A stretch of 64,000 nucleotides of DNA from Marinirhabdus gelatinilytica (GCF_003353425.1 NZ_QRAO01000001.1:124001-188000); one strand, 5' to 3'; counted from the stretch's first letter, positions 8,169-17,167 are shown. Numbers and translations: made by a program. The notes: generated by a model from the sequence alone, not told the origin.

Positions 8169-10805
8169 TCATTCCGCAAACGCTTTCTCCCCGCTTGCTT
8201 CCTGCGCCTTGAATTTCTGGACCAGCTCCAATGCATCCGGCACCACATCACTACATAAAATAATGAGCGAATCCTTTTTGGCATTGTTAACCGCATAGGT
8301 GATAGCTTCCTTTTCTGAAGGGATCACGGTTGTCTTCATATCTGGATTTTTCATCTTTATACCATCTTCCAACATTTTTATCAATTCCTCTTCGGTCTTT
8401 CCACGGAGGCGTTTGTCTTGGCGAATAATGATTTCGTCGCTCATTTCAGCAGCAATGCTTCCTATCATATTGTTATCCTCCTCCCTTCTATCGCCTATTC
8501 CTGCAATGATACACACTTTATGTGACGCTTCCAGATTATCTGAAAAATCCTTTAGTGCTCTCATCCCAGCTGGATTGTGTGCATAATCCAGCAATATCTT
8601 GAAATTTTCAAATTTGAATAAATTCAATCTACCAGGGGTTTGGGCTGCACTGGGTATAAATGTTTCCAGGGCAACTTTCATATCTTCAATCCTAATACCC
8701 TGTACATTGGCCGCCAAGACCGCCGCCAACACATTTTGAATCATAAAACGTGCTTTCCCGCCGTAGGTCAGGGGGATATCTTCAGCTTTCATGACGCGCA
8801 TTTTCCATTCTCCCTTACAAATGGTCACATATCCATTTTCATACACGGCCGTAATTCCGCCACGGCGCTGTAATGCCTTGATACGGGTGTTGTTTTCGTC
8901 CATGGAGAACAATGCAAGGTTGCAATTTATATTTCGTCGCATTTCGTATACCAGGTCATCGTCTGCATTTAATATAGCATAACCGTCTGGCAATACAGTT
9001 TCGGGAACCACACCTTTAACACGGGCCAGTTGATCTATGGTATGGATTCCCTTTAGCCCTAAATGGTCTGCTGCTACATTGGTTACAACCGCCACATCGC
9101 AATTCTTGAAGCCCAACCCGGCACGTAGCAATCCACCGCGCGCACATTCCAACACCGCAAAATTAACGGTTGGATCTTTTAGCACAAACTCTGCGCTGGC
9201 GGGACCCGTACAATCGCCAGTCATTAGCAACCTGTTTTGGATATAGACCCCATCACTGGTAGTATAACCCACTCGATGCCCCTTCATTTTTGCCATATGG
9301 GCAATTAGGCGGCTGGTCGTGGTTTTTCCGTTGGTTCCGGTTATGGCGGTAATGGGAATTCTTCCGGTATCGCCCTGTTTGGGAAACAATTTATCTATAA
9401 CGGGAGCAGCGACGTTTCTGGGCAGGCCAGTGGTGGGCGCCAAATGCATCCTGAAACCTGGACCCGCATTTACTTCCAGCACGGCACCTCCAGTTTCGGA
9501 GAGCGGTTTGGTAATATCGGTGGTCATAATATCAATCCCACAAATATCAAGGTCTATAATTTTACTGATACGCTCTGCCATACTTACATTGGCAGGGTGT
9601 ATAATATCGGTAATATCTTCTGCGGTTCCTCCAGTTGAAAGGTTTGCAGTGTCTTTTAAGATAAGTATTTCGCCTTCTTCCAGTACCGACTCTAATGCTT
9701 TGCCAGCATCTTTTATAATGGTTTTAGTGAGATCGTTCACGGTTATTTGAGTAAGCACTTTTTCGTGCCCGTACCCACGTCTTGGATCCTTATTGGTCTC
9801 GTCTATCAATTCCTGAACCGTAGATTTACCATTTCCAATAACATGTGCAGGTGTACGTTTGGCTCCAGCAACCAATTCGTTGTTTATTACTAGCAGCCTG
9901 TAATCTTCGCCCGTGATATATTTTTCTACAATTACCCTTCGGCTAACTTCCTTTGCCGCGTGAAAGGCTACCAGCGCATCTTCGTAATTTTGGATATCCA
10001 CAGTGATTCCTCTCCCGTGGTTTCCATCAATAGGTTTTATTACCAACGGGAAGCCCACATAACGGCATGCTTCTTCTAGGCTTCGTTCTTTAGATATGAT
10101 ATCGCCTCTTGGCACTTCAACTTCGGCCTGCTCCAATAGGTATTTTGTATCCTCTTTATCGCAGGCCAGCTCCACACCAATAGAGGAGGTTTCAGAAGTA
10201 ACGGTTGCCTGGATTCGTTTTTGGTTTGCGCCATAGCCTAATTGGCATAAAGAATATTGGTTCAACCGCAACCAAGGGATACCTCTACTCTCGGCCTCTT
10301 CAACTATACTGCCAGTACTGGGCCCCAACCTAGAGGATTCACGAAGCTCTCTCATGCGTTGTATATCTGGTTCCAGATCGTATTCCTCGGCAGCGATCAA
10401 GGCTTCACAAATTGCTACTGAAACTTTAGCAGCATAGCGACCTACACTTTCCTCCATATAGCTGAATACCACATTGTAAACACCAAGTTCCCCGTAATCT
10501 CGGGTTCTTCCGAAGCCTGTATCCATCCCGGCCAACGTTTGTATCTCCAAAGCAATGTGCTCTATGATATGTCCCATCCAAGTGCCTTCTTCCACACGCT
10601 GAAAAAATCCACCCGCTTCTCCCACACTACACCTATGGGAATACATAGATGGAAACATGGCCTTAAGCCTATCCAAAAATCCTGGGATCTTGTTACTGGG
10701 ATAGTCTTCCATTTTTTCCAGGTCCAAAACCATAACAATTAATTTATGGCGTCTTATGGACCAATAATTGGGGCCACGCATTGCGTTTATCTCACGTATT
10801 TTCAT
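8169..10805 (-). CDS. cphA: Cyanophycin synthetase
   Basis: 878 residues from ATG at 10805 (MKIREINAMRGPNYWS, the typical CphA start); the frame is open upstream but the added residues do not resemble the family, and 878 is close to the usual length. The N-terminal domain is followed by an ATP-grasp region (~220-470; VIKPIDGNHGRGI and EVNAGPGFRMH seen) and a Mur-ligase-like region with a P-loop GTNGKTTTSR at ~490 and DYAHNPAGMRAL near 770. The enzyme polymerises Asp and Arg into multi-L-arginyl-poly-L-aspartate, using ATP at two sites; product is stored as cytoplasmic granules. Divergent from the cyanophycinase gene (107-bp spacer) and near the isoaspartyl dipeptidase gene, it completes a synthesis-and-breakdown set. 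No clear promoter was seen for this strand. Confidence 0.95.
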   Translation of the reverse strand: MKIREINAMRGPNYWSIRRHKLIVMVLDLEKMEDYPSNKIPGFLDRLKAMFPSMYSHRCSVGEAGGFFQRVEEGTWMGHIIEHIALEIQTLAGMDTGFGRTRDYGELGVYNVVFSYMEESVGRYAAKVSVAICEALIAAEEYDLEPDIQRMRELRESSRLGPSTGSIVEEAESRGIPWLRLNQYSLCQLGYGANQKRIQATVTSETSSIGVELACDKEDTKYLLEQAEVEVPRGDIISKERSLEEACRYVGFPLVIKPIDGNHGRGITVDIQNYEDALVAFHAAKEVSRRVIVEKYITGEDYRLLVINNELVAGAKRTPAHVIGNGKSTVQELIDETNKDPRRGYGHEKVLTQITVNDLTKTIIKDAGKALESVLEEGEILILKDTANLSTGGTAEDITDIIHPANVSMAERISKIIDLDICGIDIMTTDITKPLSETGGAVLEVNAGPGFRMHLAPTTGLPRNVAAPVIDKLFPKQGDTGRIPITAITGTNGKTTTSRLIAHMAKMKGHRVGYTTSDGVYIQNRLLMTGDCTGPASAEFVLKDPTVNFAVLECARGGLLRAGLGFKNCDVAVVTNVAADHLGLKGIHTIDQLARVKGVVPETVLPDGYAILNADDDLVYEMRRNINCNLALFSMDENNTRIKALQRRGGITAVYENGYVTICKGEWKMRVMKAEDIPLTYGGKARFMIQNVLAAVLAANVQGIRIEDMKVALETFIPSAAQTPGRLNLFKFENFKILLDYAHNPAGMRALKDFSDNLEASHKVCIIAGIGDRREEDNNMIGSIAAEMSDEIIIRQDKRLRGKTEEELIKMLEDGIKMKNPDMKTTVIPSEKEAITYAVNNAKKDSLIILCSDVVPDALELVQKFKAQEASGEKAFAE

Positions 10806-10883
10806 AGAGGGTTGGTTTTTAATATGAATCTTTATAGTTGAAGAACATTCGTTAAATATATCATTTTTACGCTTAAAATCAGC

Positions 10884-10891
10884 TATTTTTG
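10884..10891 (+). promoter_or_regulatory. Bacteroidota -7 box (TATTTTTG) for cphB
   Basis: TATTTTTG fits TAnnTTTG exactly and lies 22 bases before the chosen cphB start. No good TTG/TTTG -33 box is present at the expected distance, so strength is uncertain. Confidence 0.5.
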
Positions 10892-10912
10892 CACGTATTA
10901 AGAACATTGAGA

Positions 10913-11773
10913 ATGAAAGCGAAAGGCACATTAATTCCTATAGGTGGAAATGAAGACAAGGGGATTGAAGAACACGAGGTTTATCACTTGGAATTTATTG
11001 AAGAAGGCATACTCTCCAGAGTTGTAAAAGAAAGTGGTGGCAAAGATGCTTTGATCATTATTATACCCACTGCCTCGAGCATCCCTGTTGAAGTGGGAGA
11101 TAATTATCTGCAGGCCTTCGGAAAATTGGGTTGTACCAATCTACACGTAATGGACATTAGAGATCGTGAGCAATCTGAAAGCACAAAGAATATAGAGCTT
11201 ATGAAAAAAGCCGCTTGTGTGATGTTCTCTGGCGGAAACCAGTCTAAAATAACCGAAAAGATAAGTGGCACTACCCTGCACAAGATTATGATGGAGCGGT
11301 ATGAGAAAGAAAAATTTGTAATCGCAGGAACCAGTGCTGGTGCTATGTGTATGAGTGAAGAGATGATAGCTGGCGGAAGCAGTCAAGAATCATTTATCAA
11401 AGGAGCTGTAAAGATGAAAGAAGGGATGGCCTTTATTCCTGAATTGATCATAGACTCTCACTTTATCCGCCGTGGCCGTTTTGGTAGAATGGCCGAGGCA
11501 GTTGCCAAATACCCAGATCTTATAGGCGTAGGACTTGCGGAGGACACAGGGCTGGTTATAAAAAACAACACCTTTAAAGTGATAGGATCTGGAATGGTAA
11601 TTTTGTTCAATGCAAGAAAAGCAAAGCACAACAACCATCATTTATTGGATGAGGGAACGCCCATGTCCTTGACCAATCTTAAAACGCATATCTTGGCCAA
11701 TGGCGACCGTTTCAATATCAAGAAGAAACGGGTTAAGGTTTCACCTATGGAGTTGCCTGTTGTAGAGCGTTAA
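10913..11773 (+). CDS. cphB: Cyanophycinase (serine peptidase S51 family)
   Basis: 286 residues from ATG at 10913 (MKAKGTLIPIGGNEDKG); this start follows a promoter-like TATTTTTG box at 10884 and gives the family's usual N-terminus, while the in-frame extension upstream would overlap the promoter. The nucleophile Ser is in GTSAGAM (residue ~141), and a FSGGNQSK motif and a DSHF..RGR..RM segment follow, as in cyanophycinases. The enzyme releases beta-Asp-Arg dipeptides from cyanophycin; these would be cut by the isoaspartyl dipeptidase encoded convergently just downstream. The two genes overlap by 4 bases at their ends (11770-11773). Function is secure from family and context. Confidence 0.95.
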   Translation: MKAKGTLIPIGGNEDKGIEEHEVYHLEFIEEGILSRVVKESGGKDALIIIIPTASSIPVEVGDNYLQAFGKLGCTNLHVMDIRDREQSESTKNIELMKKAACVMFSGGNQSKITEKISGTTLHKIMMERYEKEKFVIAGTSAGAMCMSEEMIAGGSSQESFIKGAVKMKEGMAFIPELIIDSHFIRRGRFGRMAEAVAKYPDLIGVGLAEDTGLVIKNNTFKVIGSGMVILFNARKAKHNNHHLLDEGTPMSLTNLKTHILANGDRFNIKKKRVKVSPMELPVVER

Positions 11774-12705
11774 TCCTTATAAATAAATACGCCTTCTTTA
11801 TCAATAGTCTTATAGGCGCGGTACATCCCTTCAGTATTAAAGGGCATGGCTATGTTTCCTTGTGCGTCTACTGCAATAAGACCCCCATCGCCGCCAATTT
11901 CCAAAATTCGTTTGTGTATCACTTCATTGGTTGCTTCGGCCAATGACATTCCCTTGTATTCCATCAGGCAAGACACATCGTACGCCACCACACCACGAAT
12001 AAAGAACTCACCGCTGCCCGTACAACTCACTGCACACGTTTTATTATTGGCATAATTACCTGCGCCTATCATAGGACTATCTCCCACACGCCCCCATTTT
12101 TTATTGGTCATCCCTCCCGTTGAGGTAGCTGCGGCAACGGTTCCAAAGGCATCACACGCTACTGCTCCAACGGTTCCAAATTTACTATCCTTCTTAACCG
12201 AATGGTCCAATTGAAAGGAGTCGCTGCCCTTCAAATCCTGCCATTGCTGGTAGCGGAATTCATCATAGAAATATTGCGATGTTACGATGTCGTAATTATT
12301 ATCCTCTGCAAACCTAACAGCACCTTCGCCTGCCAGGAACACATGTTCGCTCTTTTCCATTACGTCCCTGGCTAGTGAAATCGGGTTTTTGATTCCCGAG
12401 ACCAAGGATACGGCTCCTGCTCTTAGTTTCTTCCCTTCCATGATAGCGGCATCCATCTCGTGGGTACCTTCAGCAGTAAAAACACTCCCTTTACCAGCAT
12501 TGAACAGAGGAGAGTCTTCCAACAACCTCACTGCCGCTTCAACGGCATCTAACGATGTTCCCTTTTTTTCCAAAATTGTATAACCAGCTTCCAAGGCTTG
12601 TAACAAAGCTTGTTTGTACGCAGCTTCCTTTTCAGCAGTCATCTGGCCTTTTAACAGCGTTCCAGCACCACCGTGGATGGCAAGGGAAAATGGTTTTGTG
12701 GACAT
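11770..12705 (-). CDS. iaaA: Isoaspartyl peptidase / L-asparaginase (plant-type, Ntn hydrolase)
   Basis: 311 residues. N-terminal LAIHGGAGTL, DAVEAAVRLLEDSPLFNAG and GTVGAVACDAFGTVAAATSTGG are the diagnostic motifs; Thr178 (G-T-V-G-A) is the expected self-cleavage nucleophile separating alpha and beta subunits. Plant-type asparaginases hydrolyse beta-aspartyl dipeptides, and in cyanophycin users they split beta-Asp-Arg into Asp and Arg. Its position tail-to-tail with the cyanophycinase gene makes that role likely here; general repair-peptide turnover is the alternative. No signal peptide, so cytoplasmic. ATG at 12705 is the only good start. Confidence 0.93.
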   Translation of the reverse strand: MSTKPFSLAIHGGAGTLLKGQMTAEKEAAYKQALLQALEAGYTILEKKGTSLDAVEAAVRLLEDSPLFNAGKGSVFTAEGTHEMDAAIMEGKKLRAGAVSLVSGIKNPISLARDVMEKSEHVFLAGEGAVRFAEDNNYDIVTSQYFYDEFRYQQWQDLKGSDSFQLDHSVKKDSKFGTVGAVACDAFGTVAAATSTGGMTNKKWGRVGDSPMIGAGNYANNKTCAVSCTGSGEFFIRGVVAYDVSCLMEYKGMSLAEATNEVIHKRILEIGGDGGLIAVDAQGNIAMPFNTEGMYRAYKTIDKEGVFIYKD

Positions 12706-12795
12706 ATTTTATATTTTTCGGAAAAATACAAATCAAAAACCTATTATGTAACCAAGTCTTAATAATTCCTTCATATCGTACCCCCTTTTCTTTTT

Positions 12796-12883
12796 TACTT
12801 TTGAAGACAGTGAAATATATAGTTCCGAACGTTAAGGATTTTTAGCGTGAAGATAAAGCCGCTTTGAGGAGAGCGGTTTTTCT
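12796..12883 (+). ncRNA. Candidate small RNA: orphan promoter plus terminator
   Basis: A TACTTTTG box (12796-12803, exact TAnnTTTG) is followed ~55 bases later by a terminator hairpin CCGCTTTGAGGAGAGCGG (12859-12876) and a T-rich tail. No gene on the + strand ends here, since the flanking genes are iaaA (-, starts 12705) and polA (+, starts 13025), so the hairpin would end a ~75-nt transcript with no reading frame. No -33 box was found. It could also be an attenuator in a long polA leader or a stray copy of the terminator at 8112. Confidence 0.3.
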
Positions 12884-12919
12884 TTTTCAACAAAATTCTA
12901 TTTTCTGAAGTGTTCTTGC

Positions 12920-12927
12920 TATTTTTG
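12920..12927 (+). promoter_or_regulatory. Possible -7 box (TATTTTTG) for polA
   Basis: Exact TAnnTTTG match about 98 bases before the polA start, just after the terminator-like hairpin at 12859. It would place the inverted repeat 12948-13008 in the polA leader. No clear -33 box. Confidence 0.4.
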
Positions 12928-12947
12928 AAAGAATAAGTGATGTCCGT

Positions 12948-13008
12948 TCGAGTGCAGTCGAGAACTTGTAAGTTCAGGAATATTCATAAACCTCTCGACT
13001 GCGCTCGA
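12948..13008. repeat. Dispersed inverted repeat (TCGAGTGCAGTCGAGA / TCTCGACTGCGCTCGA)
   Basis: Arms at 12948-12963 and 12993-13008 pair over 16 bases with a single G-T mismatch, around a 29-base loop. The right arm occurs exactly again at 22215-22230 inside mfd. Related elements lie at 26230-26275 and 32621-32704. This is a REP-like family common between flavobacterial genes; here it would sit in the polA leader, 16 bases before the ATG. Confidence 0.75.
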
Positions 13009-13024
13009 GGCGACACTAATTTCA

Positions 13025-15931
13025 ATGTCAGAACCAAAAAACCGACTCTTCCTAGTAGATGCCTATGCACTCATATTTCGTGGCTACTATGCCTTTATAA
13101 AAAACCCAAGGATCAATTCCAAGGGGCAGAACACATCTGCGATCATGGGTTTTATGAATTCACTTATTGATGTAGTAAAGCGCGAGCGCCCAAACCACCT
13201 TGCCGTGTGTTTTGACAAAGGTGGAAGTGTGGACAGGGTTGAAATGTTTGAAGAGTACAAAGCAAACCGCGACGAGACCCCAGACGATATTCGTTCGGCC
13301 ATTCCAATAATTTGCGACATCCTAGAAGCCATGAAAATACCTATTATGGTAAAAGAAGGCTACGAGGCAGACGACGTAATAGGGACACTTGCCAAAAAAG
13401 CTGAAAAGGAAGGTTATAAAACCTATATGGTGACGCCCGATAAGGATTTTGCACAATTGGTTTCTGAAAATATATTTATGTACCGCCCAAAATCGTTTGG
13501 TGGTGGCTACGAAACTTGGGGCATCCCCGAAGTACAGAAAAAATTCGAGGTAGAACGTCCAGAACAAGTGATTGACTATCTGGGAATGATGGGCGATAGC
13601 AGCGACAACATTCCTGGGCTTCCCGGCGTGGGCGACAAAACAGCCAAAAAATTCATTAAGCAATTTGGTTCTATGGAAGGGCTGCTGGAAAATACCAACC
13701 AGCTTAAAGGCAAGATGAAAGAAAAAGTAGAGGCCAATGCAGAGTTGGGACTGCTTTCCAAAAAACTTGCCGCCATTATGTTGGATGTCCCCTTGGAGTT
13801 TAATTACGAAGATTTTGAGATGTGCCCGCCAGATACCGAAAAAGTCATGGAGATTTTTGACGAGCTGGAATTTAGACGGCTAAAGGACAATTTCCTAAAA
13901 GCCTTTTCCGTAGAAGGAATGGCAAGTATTGGCACAGAGCACCAACAAAAAGGCACAAATTCCGCCATTGAGGGGGGCAAGGGGGTTGTTCCCCAAGAAA
14001 GCGGGAAGCCCTCTCAATCCCCGTCGAAAGGGGCTAAGAAAGCTGCTGGATCTGGACAGTTTAGTTTGTTTGGTGGCAATGGTGAACCTTCAAAAACCGC
14101 ATCAGATTTTAGCAGCCGCAAAACCATAAAAGATACCGAACATTTTTACCAAACCGTACAACCCGGTATGGGCACCAAGCTGTTCCTTCAAAATTTGATG
14201 AAACAGCAATCTGTATGTTTCGATACAGAAACTACAGGGCTCGACCCGATCACCGCAGAACTGGTTGGGATTGCTTTTTCGTGGGAAGCAGGCAAAGGGT
14301 TTTATATCCCATTTCCTCCCGAAAAGGAAAAGGCGCAAGCGCTTGTGGAACAATTTAGGCCATTTTTTGAGGCTACTGAAATTGAAAAGATCGGTCAGAA
14401 TTTAAAATATGACATCAAGGTACTTCAGAAATATAATATTTCAGTAAAAGGAAAATTGTTCGACACTATGTTGGCGCATTACCTCATTAACCCGGATATG
14501 CGCCATAATATGGACGTACTCGCCGAAACCTATCTTAATTATACCCCCGTTTCCATAACCGAGCTCATTGGCAAAAAGGGGAAAAACCAAAAGTCCATGC
14601 GCGATGTCCCTGTTGAAGAACAGACCGAATATGCCGTGGAGGATGCAGACATCACCCTGCAGCTCAAAGAACATTTTGAAAAAGAGCTGGGGGAAGCCAA
14701 TACCCAAAAGTTGTTCGATGAGATTGAAATTCCGCTGCTGCGGGTGCTGGCCGCTATGGAACTGGAGGGAATCAATCTGGACAAAGACTTTTTGAAAAGT
14801 TTATCCTCGGAACTGGATAGTGATATTAAAAATCTTGAGAGATCTATTTACGAAGAAGCTGGCGAAGAATTCAATATTGCGTCCCCAAAACAGTTGGGTG
14901 AGATTCTCTTCGGAAAGATGAAACTTATTGACAAACCTAAGAAAACGAAAACTGGACAGTATTCCACTGCCGAAGATGTTTTGAGCTACCTTGCCAAAGA
15001 CCACAAGATTATTGCCGATGTCCTGGAATTCCGCGGGCTATCAAAGCTAAAAAGCACCTACGTAGATGCCCTCCCCGAACAAGTGGAACCCACCACCAAC
15101 CGCGTACATACCGATTATATGCAAACCGTTGCCGCTACGGGGCGTTTGAGTAGTAACAACCCTAATTTACAAAATATTCCCATACGTACCGAGCGGGGCC
15201 GCCAAGTGCGAAAAGCGTTTGTGCCACGTAATGAAGACTATGTATTGTTGGCAGCAGATTATTCCCAGATTGAGCTTAGGATCATCGCTGCCCTTAGCGA
15301 GGAAGACACCATGATAGATGCCTTTAAAAATGGTGAGGACATTCACGCTTCCACAGCAGCGAAAGTATTCAACGTTCCTATAGACGAAGTGACCCGGGAA
15401 CAGCGCAGTAATGCCAAAACAGTGAACTTTGGGATTATTTACGGCGTTTCGGCATTTGGGCTGAGTAACCAAACCGACTTGTCGCGAACCGAATCCAAAG
15501 AATTGATTGAAACCTATTACAAAACCTACCCCAAACTTAGGAACTATATGAGTGAACTGGTAGATTTTGCACGTGAAAACGGGTATGTACAAACCGTTTT
15601 GGGTCGCCGAAGGTATTTGAACGGCATCAACGGGAGCAATCAAGTTGTTCGTAGTGCTGCAGAACGGAACGCAGTGAACGCTCCCATACAAGGAAGTGCG
15701 GCTGATATTATAAAGATTGCCATGATCAATATTCACGAAAAACTTTCAGCAGGAAATTATAAAACAAAGATGTTGTTGCAGGTGCATGACGAATTGGTTT
15801 TTGACGTACATAAAGACGAGCTGGAGGAAATGAAAACGCTCATTAAGACCGAAATGGAAAATGCTTATATATTAAAAGTACCTTTGGATGTTGAAATAGG
15901 CCTGGGCGATAACTGGCTAGAGGCGCATTAA
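13025..15931 (+). CDS. polA: DNA polymerase I
   Basis: 968 residues with all three domains. The 5'-3' nuclease (1-~290) starts LFLVDAYALIFRGYYAF and carries GYEADDVIGT and GLPGVGDKTA. The 3'-5' exonuclease retains D.E in FDTETTGLD (Asp400), so proofreading should be active. The polymerase has motif A DYSQIELR (Asp745), the O-helix region RSNAKTVNFGIIYG and motif C VHDELVF (Asp922). It fills gaps in excision repair and removes RNA primers. The linker between the two nuclease domains (residues ~312-350) is G/S/K/P-rich and is encoded partly by a G-rich repeat (13970-14030) also seen inverted in mfd; this looks like a repeat insertion tolerated in frame. The PETase-like gene starts 22 bases after the stop. 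Confidence 0.97.
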   Translation: MSEPKNRLFLVDAYALIFRGYYAFIKNPRINSKGQNTSAIMGFMNSLIDVVKRERPNHLAVCFDKGGSVDRVEMFEEYKANRDETPDDIRSAIPIICDILEAMKIPIMVKEGYEADDVIGTLAKKAEKEGYKTYMVTPDKDFAQLVSENIFMYRPKSFGGGYETWGIPEVQKKFEVERPEQVIDYLGMMGDSSDNIPGLPGVGDKTAKKFIKQFGSMEGLLENTNQLKGKMKEKVEANAELGLLSKKLAAIMLDVPLEFNYEDFEMCPPDTEKVMEIFDELEFRRLKDNFLKAFSVEGMASIGTEHQQKGTNSAIEGGKGVVPQESGKPSQSPSKGAKKAAGSGQFSLFGGNGEPSKTASDFSSRKTIKDTEHFYQTVQPGMGTKLFLQNLMKQQSVCFDTETTGLDPITAELVGIAFSWEAGKGFYIPFPPEKEKAQALVEQFRPFFEATEIEKIGQNLKYDIKVLQKYNISVKGKLFDTMLAHYLINPDMRHNMDVLAETYLNYTPVSITELIGKKGKNQKSMRDVPVEEQTEYAVEDADITLQLKEHFEKELGEANTQKLFDEIEIPLLRVLAAMELEGINLDKDFLKSLSSELDSDIKNLERSIYEEAGEEFNIASPKQLGEILFGKMKLIDKPKKTKTGQYSTAEDVLSYLAKDHKIIADVLEFRGLSKLKSTYVDALPEQVEPTTNRVHTDYMQTVAATGRLSSNNPNLQNIPIRTERGRQVRKAFVPRNEDYVLLAADYSQIELRIIAALSEEDTMIDAFKNGEDIHASTAAKVFNVPIDEVTREQRSNAKTVNFGIIYGVSAFGLSNQTDLSRTESKELIETYYKTYPKLRNYMSELVDFARENGYVQTVLGRRRYLNGINGSNQVVRSAAERNAVNAPIQGSAADIIKIAMINIHEKLSAGNYKTKMLLQVHDELVFDVHKDELEEMKTLIKTEMENAYILKVPLDVEIGLGDNWLEAH
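13970..14030 (+). repeat. G-rich dispersed repeat inside polA linker
   Basis: Contains GGGGGGCAAGGGGGTTGTT and a later run of CCCCGTCGAAAGGGG. The reverse complement of 21309-21330 in mfd reads nearly the same (GGGGCAAGGGGGGTGTT). It is translated in frame as GGKGVVPQESGKPSQSPSKG, a low-complexity linker. Confidence 0.6.
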
Positions 15932-15953
15932 TATTTAAATGTCTTATACCACT

Positions 15954-17048
15954 ATGAAGAAATATTACACTATCATTTTATTATTTGTTGCGTTGCTTTC
16001 AGCAAATCATTCTTTTGCACAATGCGAGGATGTTACGGTAGCAAGTCTAACAAATCCCGGCCCTTTAAACGTAGCCACCCTTACAGAGGCAGATGGCATA
16101 AGAAATGGGCCTGATTATATGGGAGCCACCATTTATTATCCTACAGATGGCACACCTCCTTATAGTAGTATTGCGATAGTCCCCGGTTTTACGGCTACTC
16201 CTGCCAGCGTGGAGGAATGGGGACCTTTTTATGCTTCCCATGGCATTGTAACCATTATTATTGGCACCAACTCTCCCTTCGATTTTCCTGAGGAAAGGGC
16301 ACTTGCGCTACTAGATGCACTAGAGACCCTTAGGGAGGAAAACATCAGGGCTTCCTCACCCCTGGAAGGCGATCTTGATCTTGATAAGTTTGCAGTGAGC
16401 GGTTGGTCTATGGGCGGAGGCGGAGCGCAACGGGCTGCAGTATTGGACAATACCATAAAAGGTGTGGTGGCATTATGTCCTTTTTTGTTTGATCCCTCTG
16501 TAAACCACCAAAGCCCGGTCTTGCTATTTAGTGGAGAAGATGACCCTACGGCCCCTCCAGCTCAACACGCAACACTGCATTATGAAAACACCCCCGAGAC
16601 TACGGATAAACTCCTTTTTGAAGTTGCTGGCGGAAACCATTCCGTAGCAAACACACCTACAGGAGCCAATGGCCTGGTAGGGCAGATTGCTCTTTCTTGG
16701 CTACGTTTACATGTTCTTGAGGACGATTGCTATTGTCCCTTGCTCACAGAGGAACTTTTGGATAACCCTTCAGAAGCATCGGATATTAGAACAAACATAG
16801 AATGTGCTCCAATATTGAACGTTCAGGAACATACTATTGCCACAAGCATATACCCCAATCCTACCCAAAATAGGGTTACCGTGGCTATTGAAAACAACGT
16901 ATATTTTGAAGTATATTCAACATTGGGACAGCTGTTGAAAAAAGGTTCCCTTACAGGAACAACTAAACAGATAGATCTCACTGACCTGGTCCAGGGAATC
17001 TATTACATCCGTATAAATGGTGAAACTATAAAAATACTGAAAAACTAA
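15954..17048 (+). CDS. Secreted PETase/cutinase-like polyester hydrolase with T9SS type A sorting domain
   Basis: 364 residues from ATG at 15954, which starts a clean signal peptide (MKKYYTIILLFVALLSANHSFA-Q); ATG at 15939 would add five residues (numbers below use 15939). The catalytic domain (~30-290) follows the bacterial PETase/polyesterase family closely: GPDYMGATIYYPTD, IAIVPGFTA, EEWGPFYASHG, TNSPFDFP, then nucleophile Ser157 in GWSMGGGG, Asp202 in GEDDPTAP and His234 in GGNHSVAN. Phe84 and Phe182 replace the IsPETase Tyr87 and Trp185, and the extra IsPETase active-site disulfide is absent; the C-terminal cysteine pair seems kept. The last ~70 residues (IYPNP...GIYYIRING) are a T9SS type A sorting domain. 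It should cleave ester bonds in polyesters or cutin-like polymers outside the cell; activity on PET is not shown by sequence. Confidence 0.88.
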   Translation: MKKYYTIILLFVALLSANHSFAQCEDVTVASLTNPGPLNVATLTEADGIRNGPDYMGATIYYPTDGTPPYSSIAIVPGFTATPASVEEWGPFYASHGIVTIIIGTNSPFDFPEERALALLDALETLREENIRASSPLEGDLDLDKFAVSGWSMGGGGAQRAAVLDNTIKGVVALCPFLFDPSVNHQSPVLLFSGEDDPTAPPAQHATLHYENTPETTDKLLFEVAGGNHSVANTPTGANGLVGQIALSWLRLHVLEDDCYCPLLTEELLDNPSEASDIRTNIECAPILNVQEHTIATSIYPNPTQNRVTVAIENNVYFEVYSTLGQLLKKGSLTGTTKQIDLTDLVQGIYYIRINGETIKILKN

Positions 17049-17083
17049 ATTCAAGAAGCTTACGTTCATTCAGTTAAAATAAA

Positions 17084-17118
17084 ACAAGCCAGTGCTATGA
17101 TAACACTGGCTTGTATTG
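17084..17118. terminator. Bidirectional terminator
   Basis: Eleven-bp perfect stem ACAAGCCAGTG (17084-17094) / CACTGGCTTGT (17104-17114) with a 9-base loop, between convergent genes. A TATTGTTT tail follows on the + strand. Confidence 0.85.
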
Positions 17119-17167
17119 TTTAACGCATAAGTAGGAATAATATATTTAAAAATTTGTTAGAGGTACA

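Noticed and set aside
12555-12845. 96-residue frame running from iaaA into the spacer
   Set aside because: Mostly antisense to iaaA, no family features, and crosses the promoter-like box at 12796.
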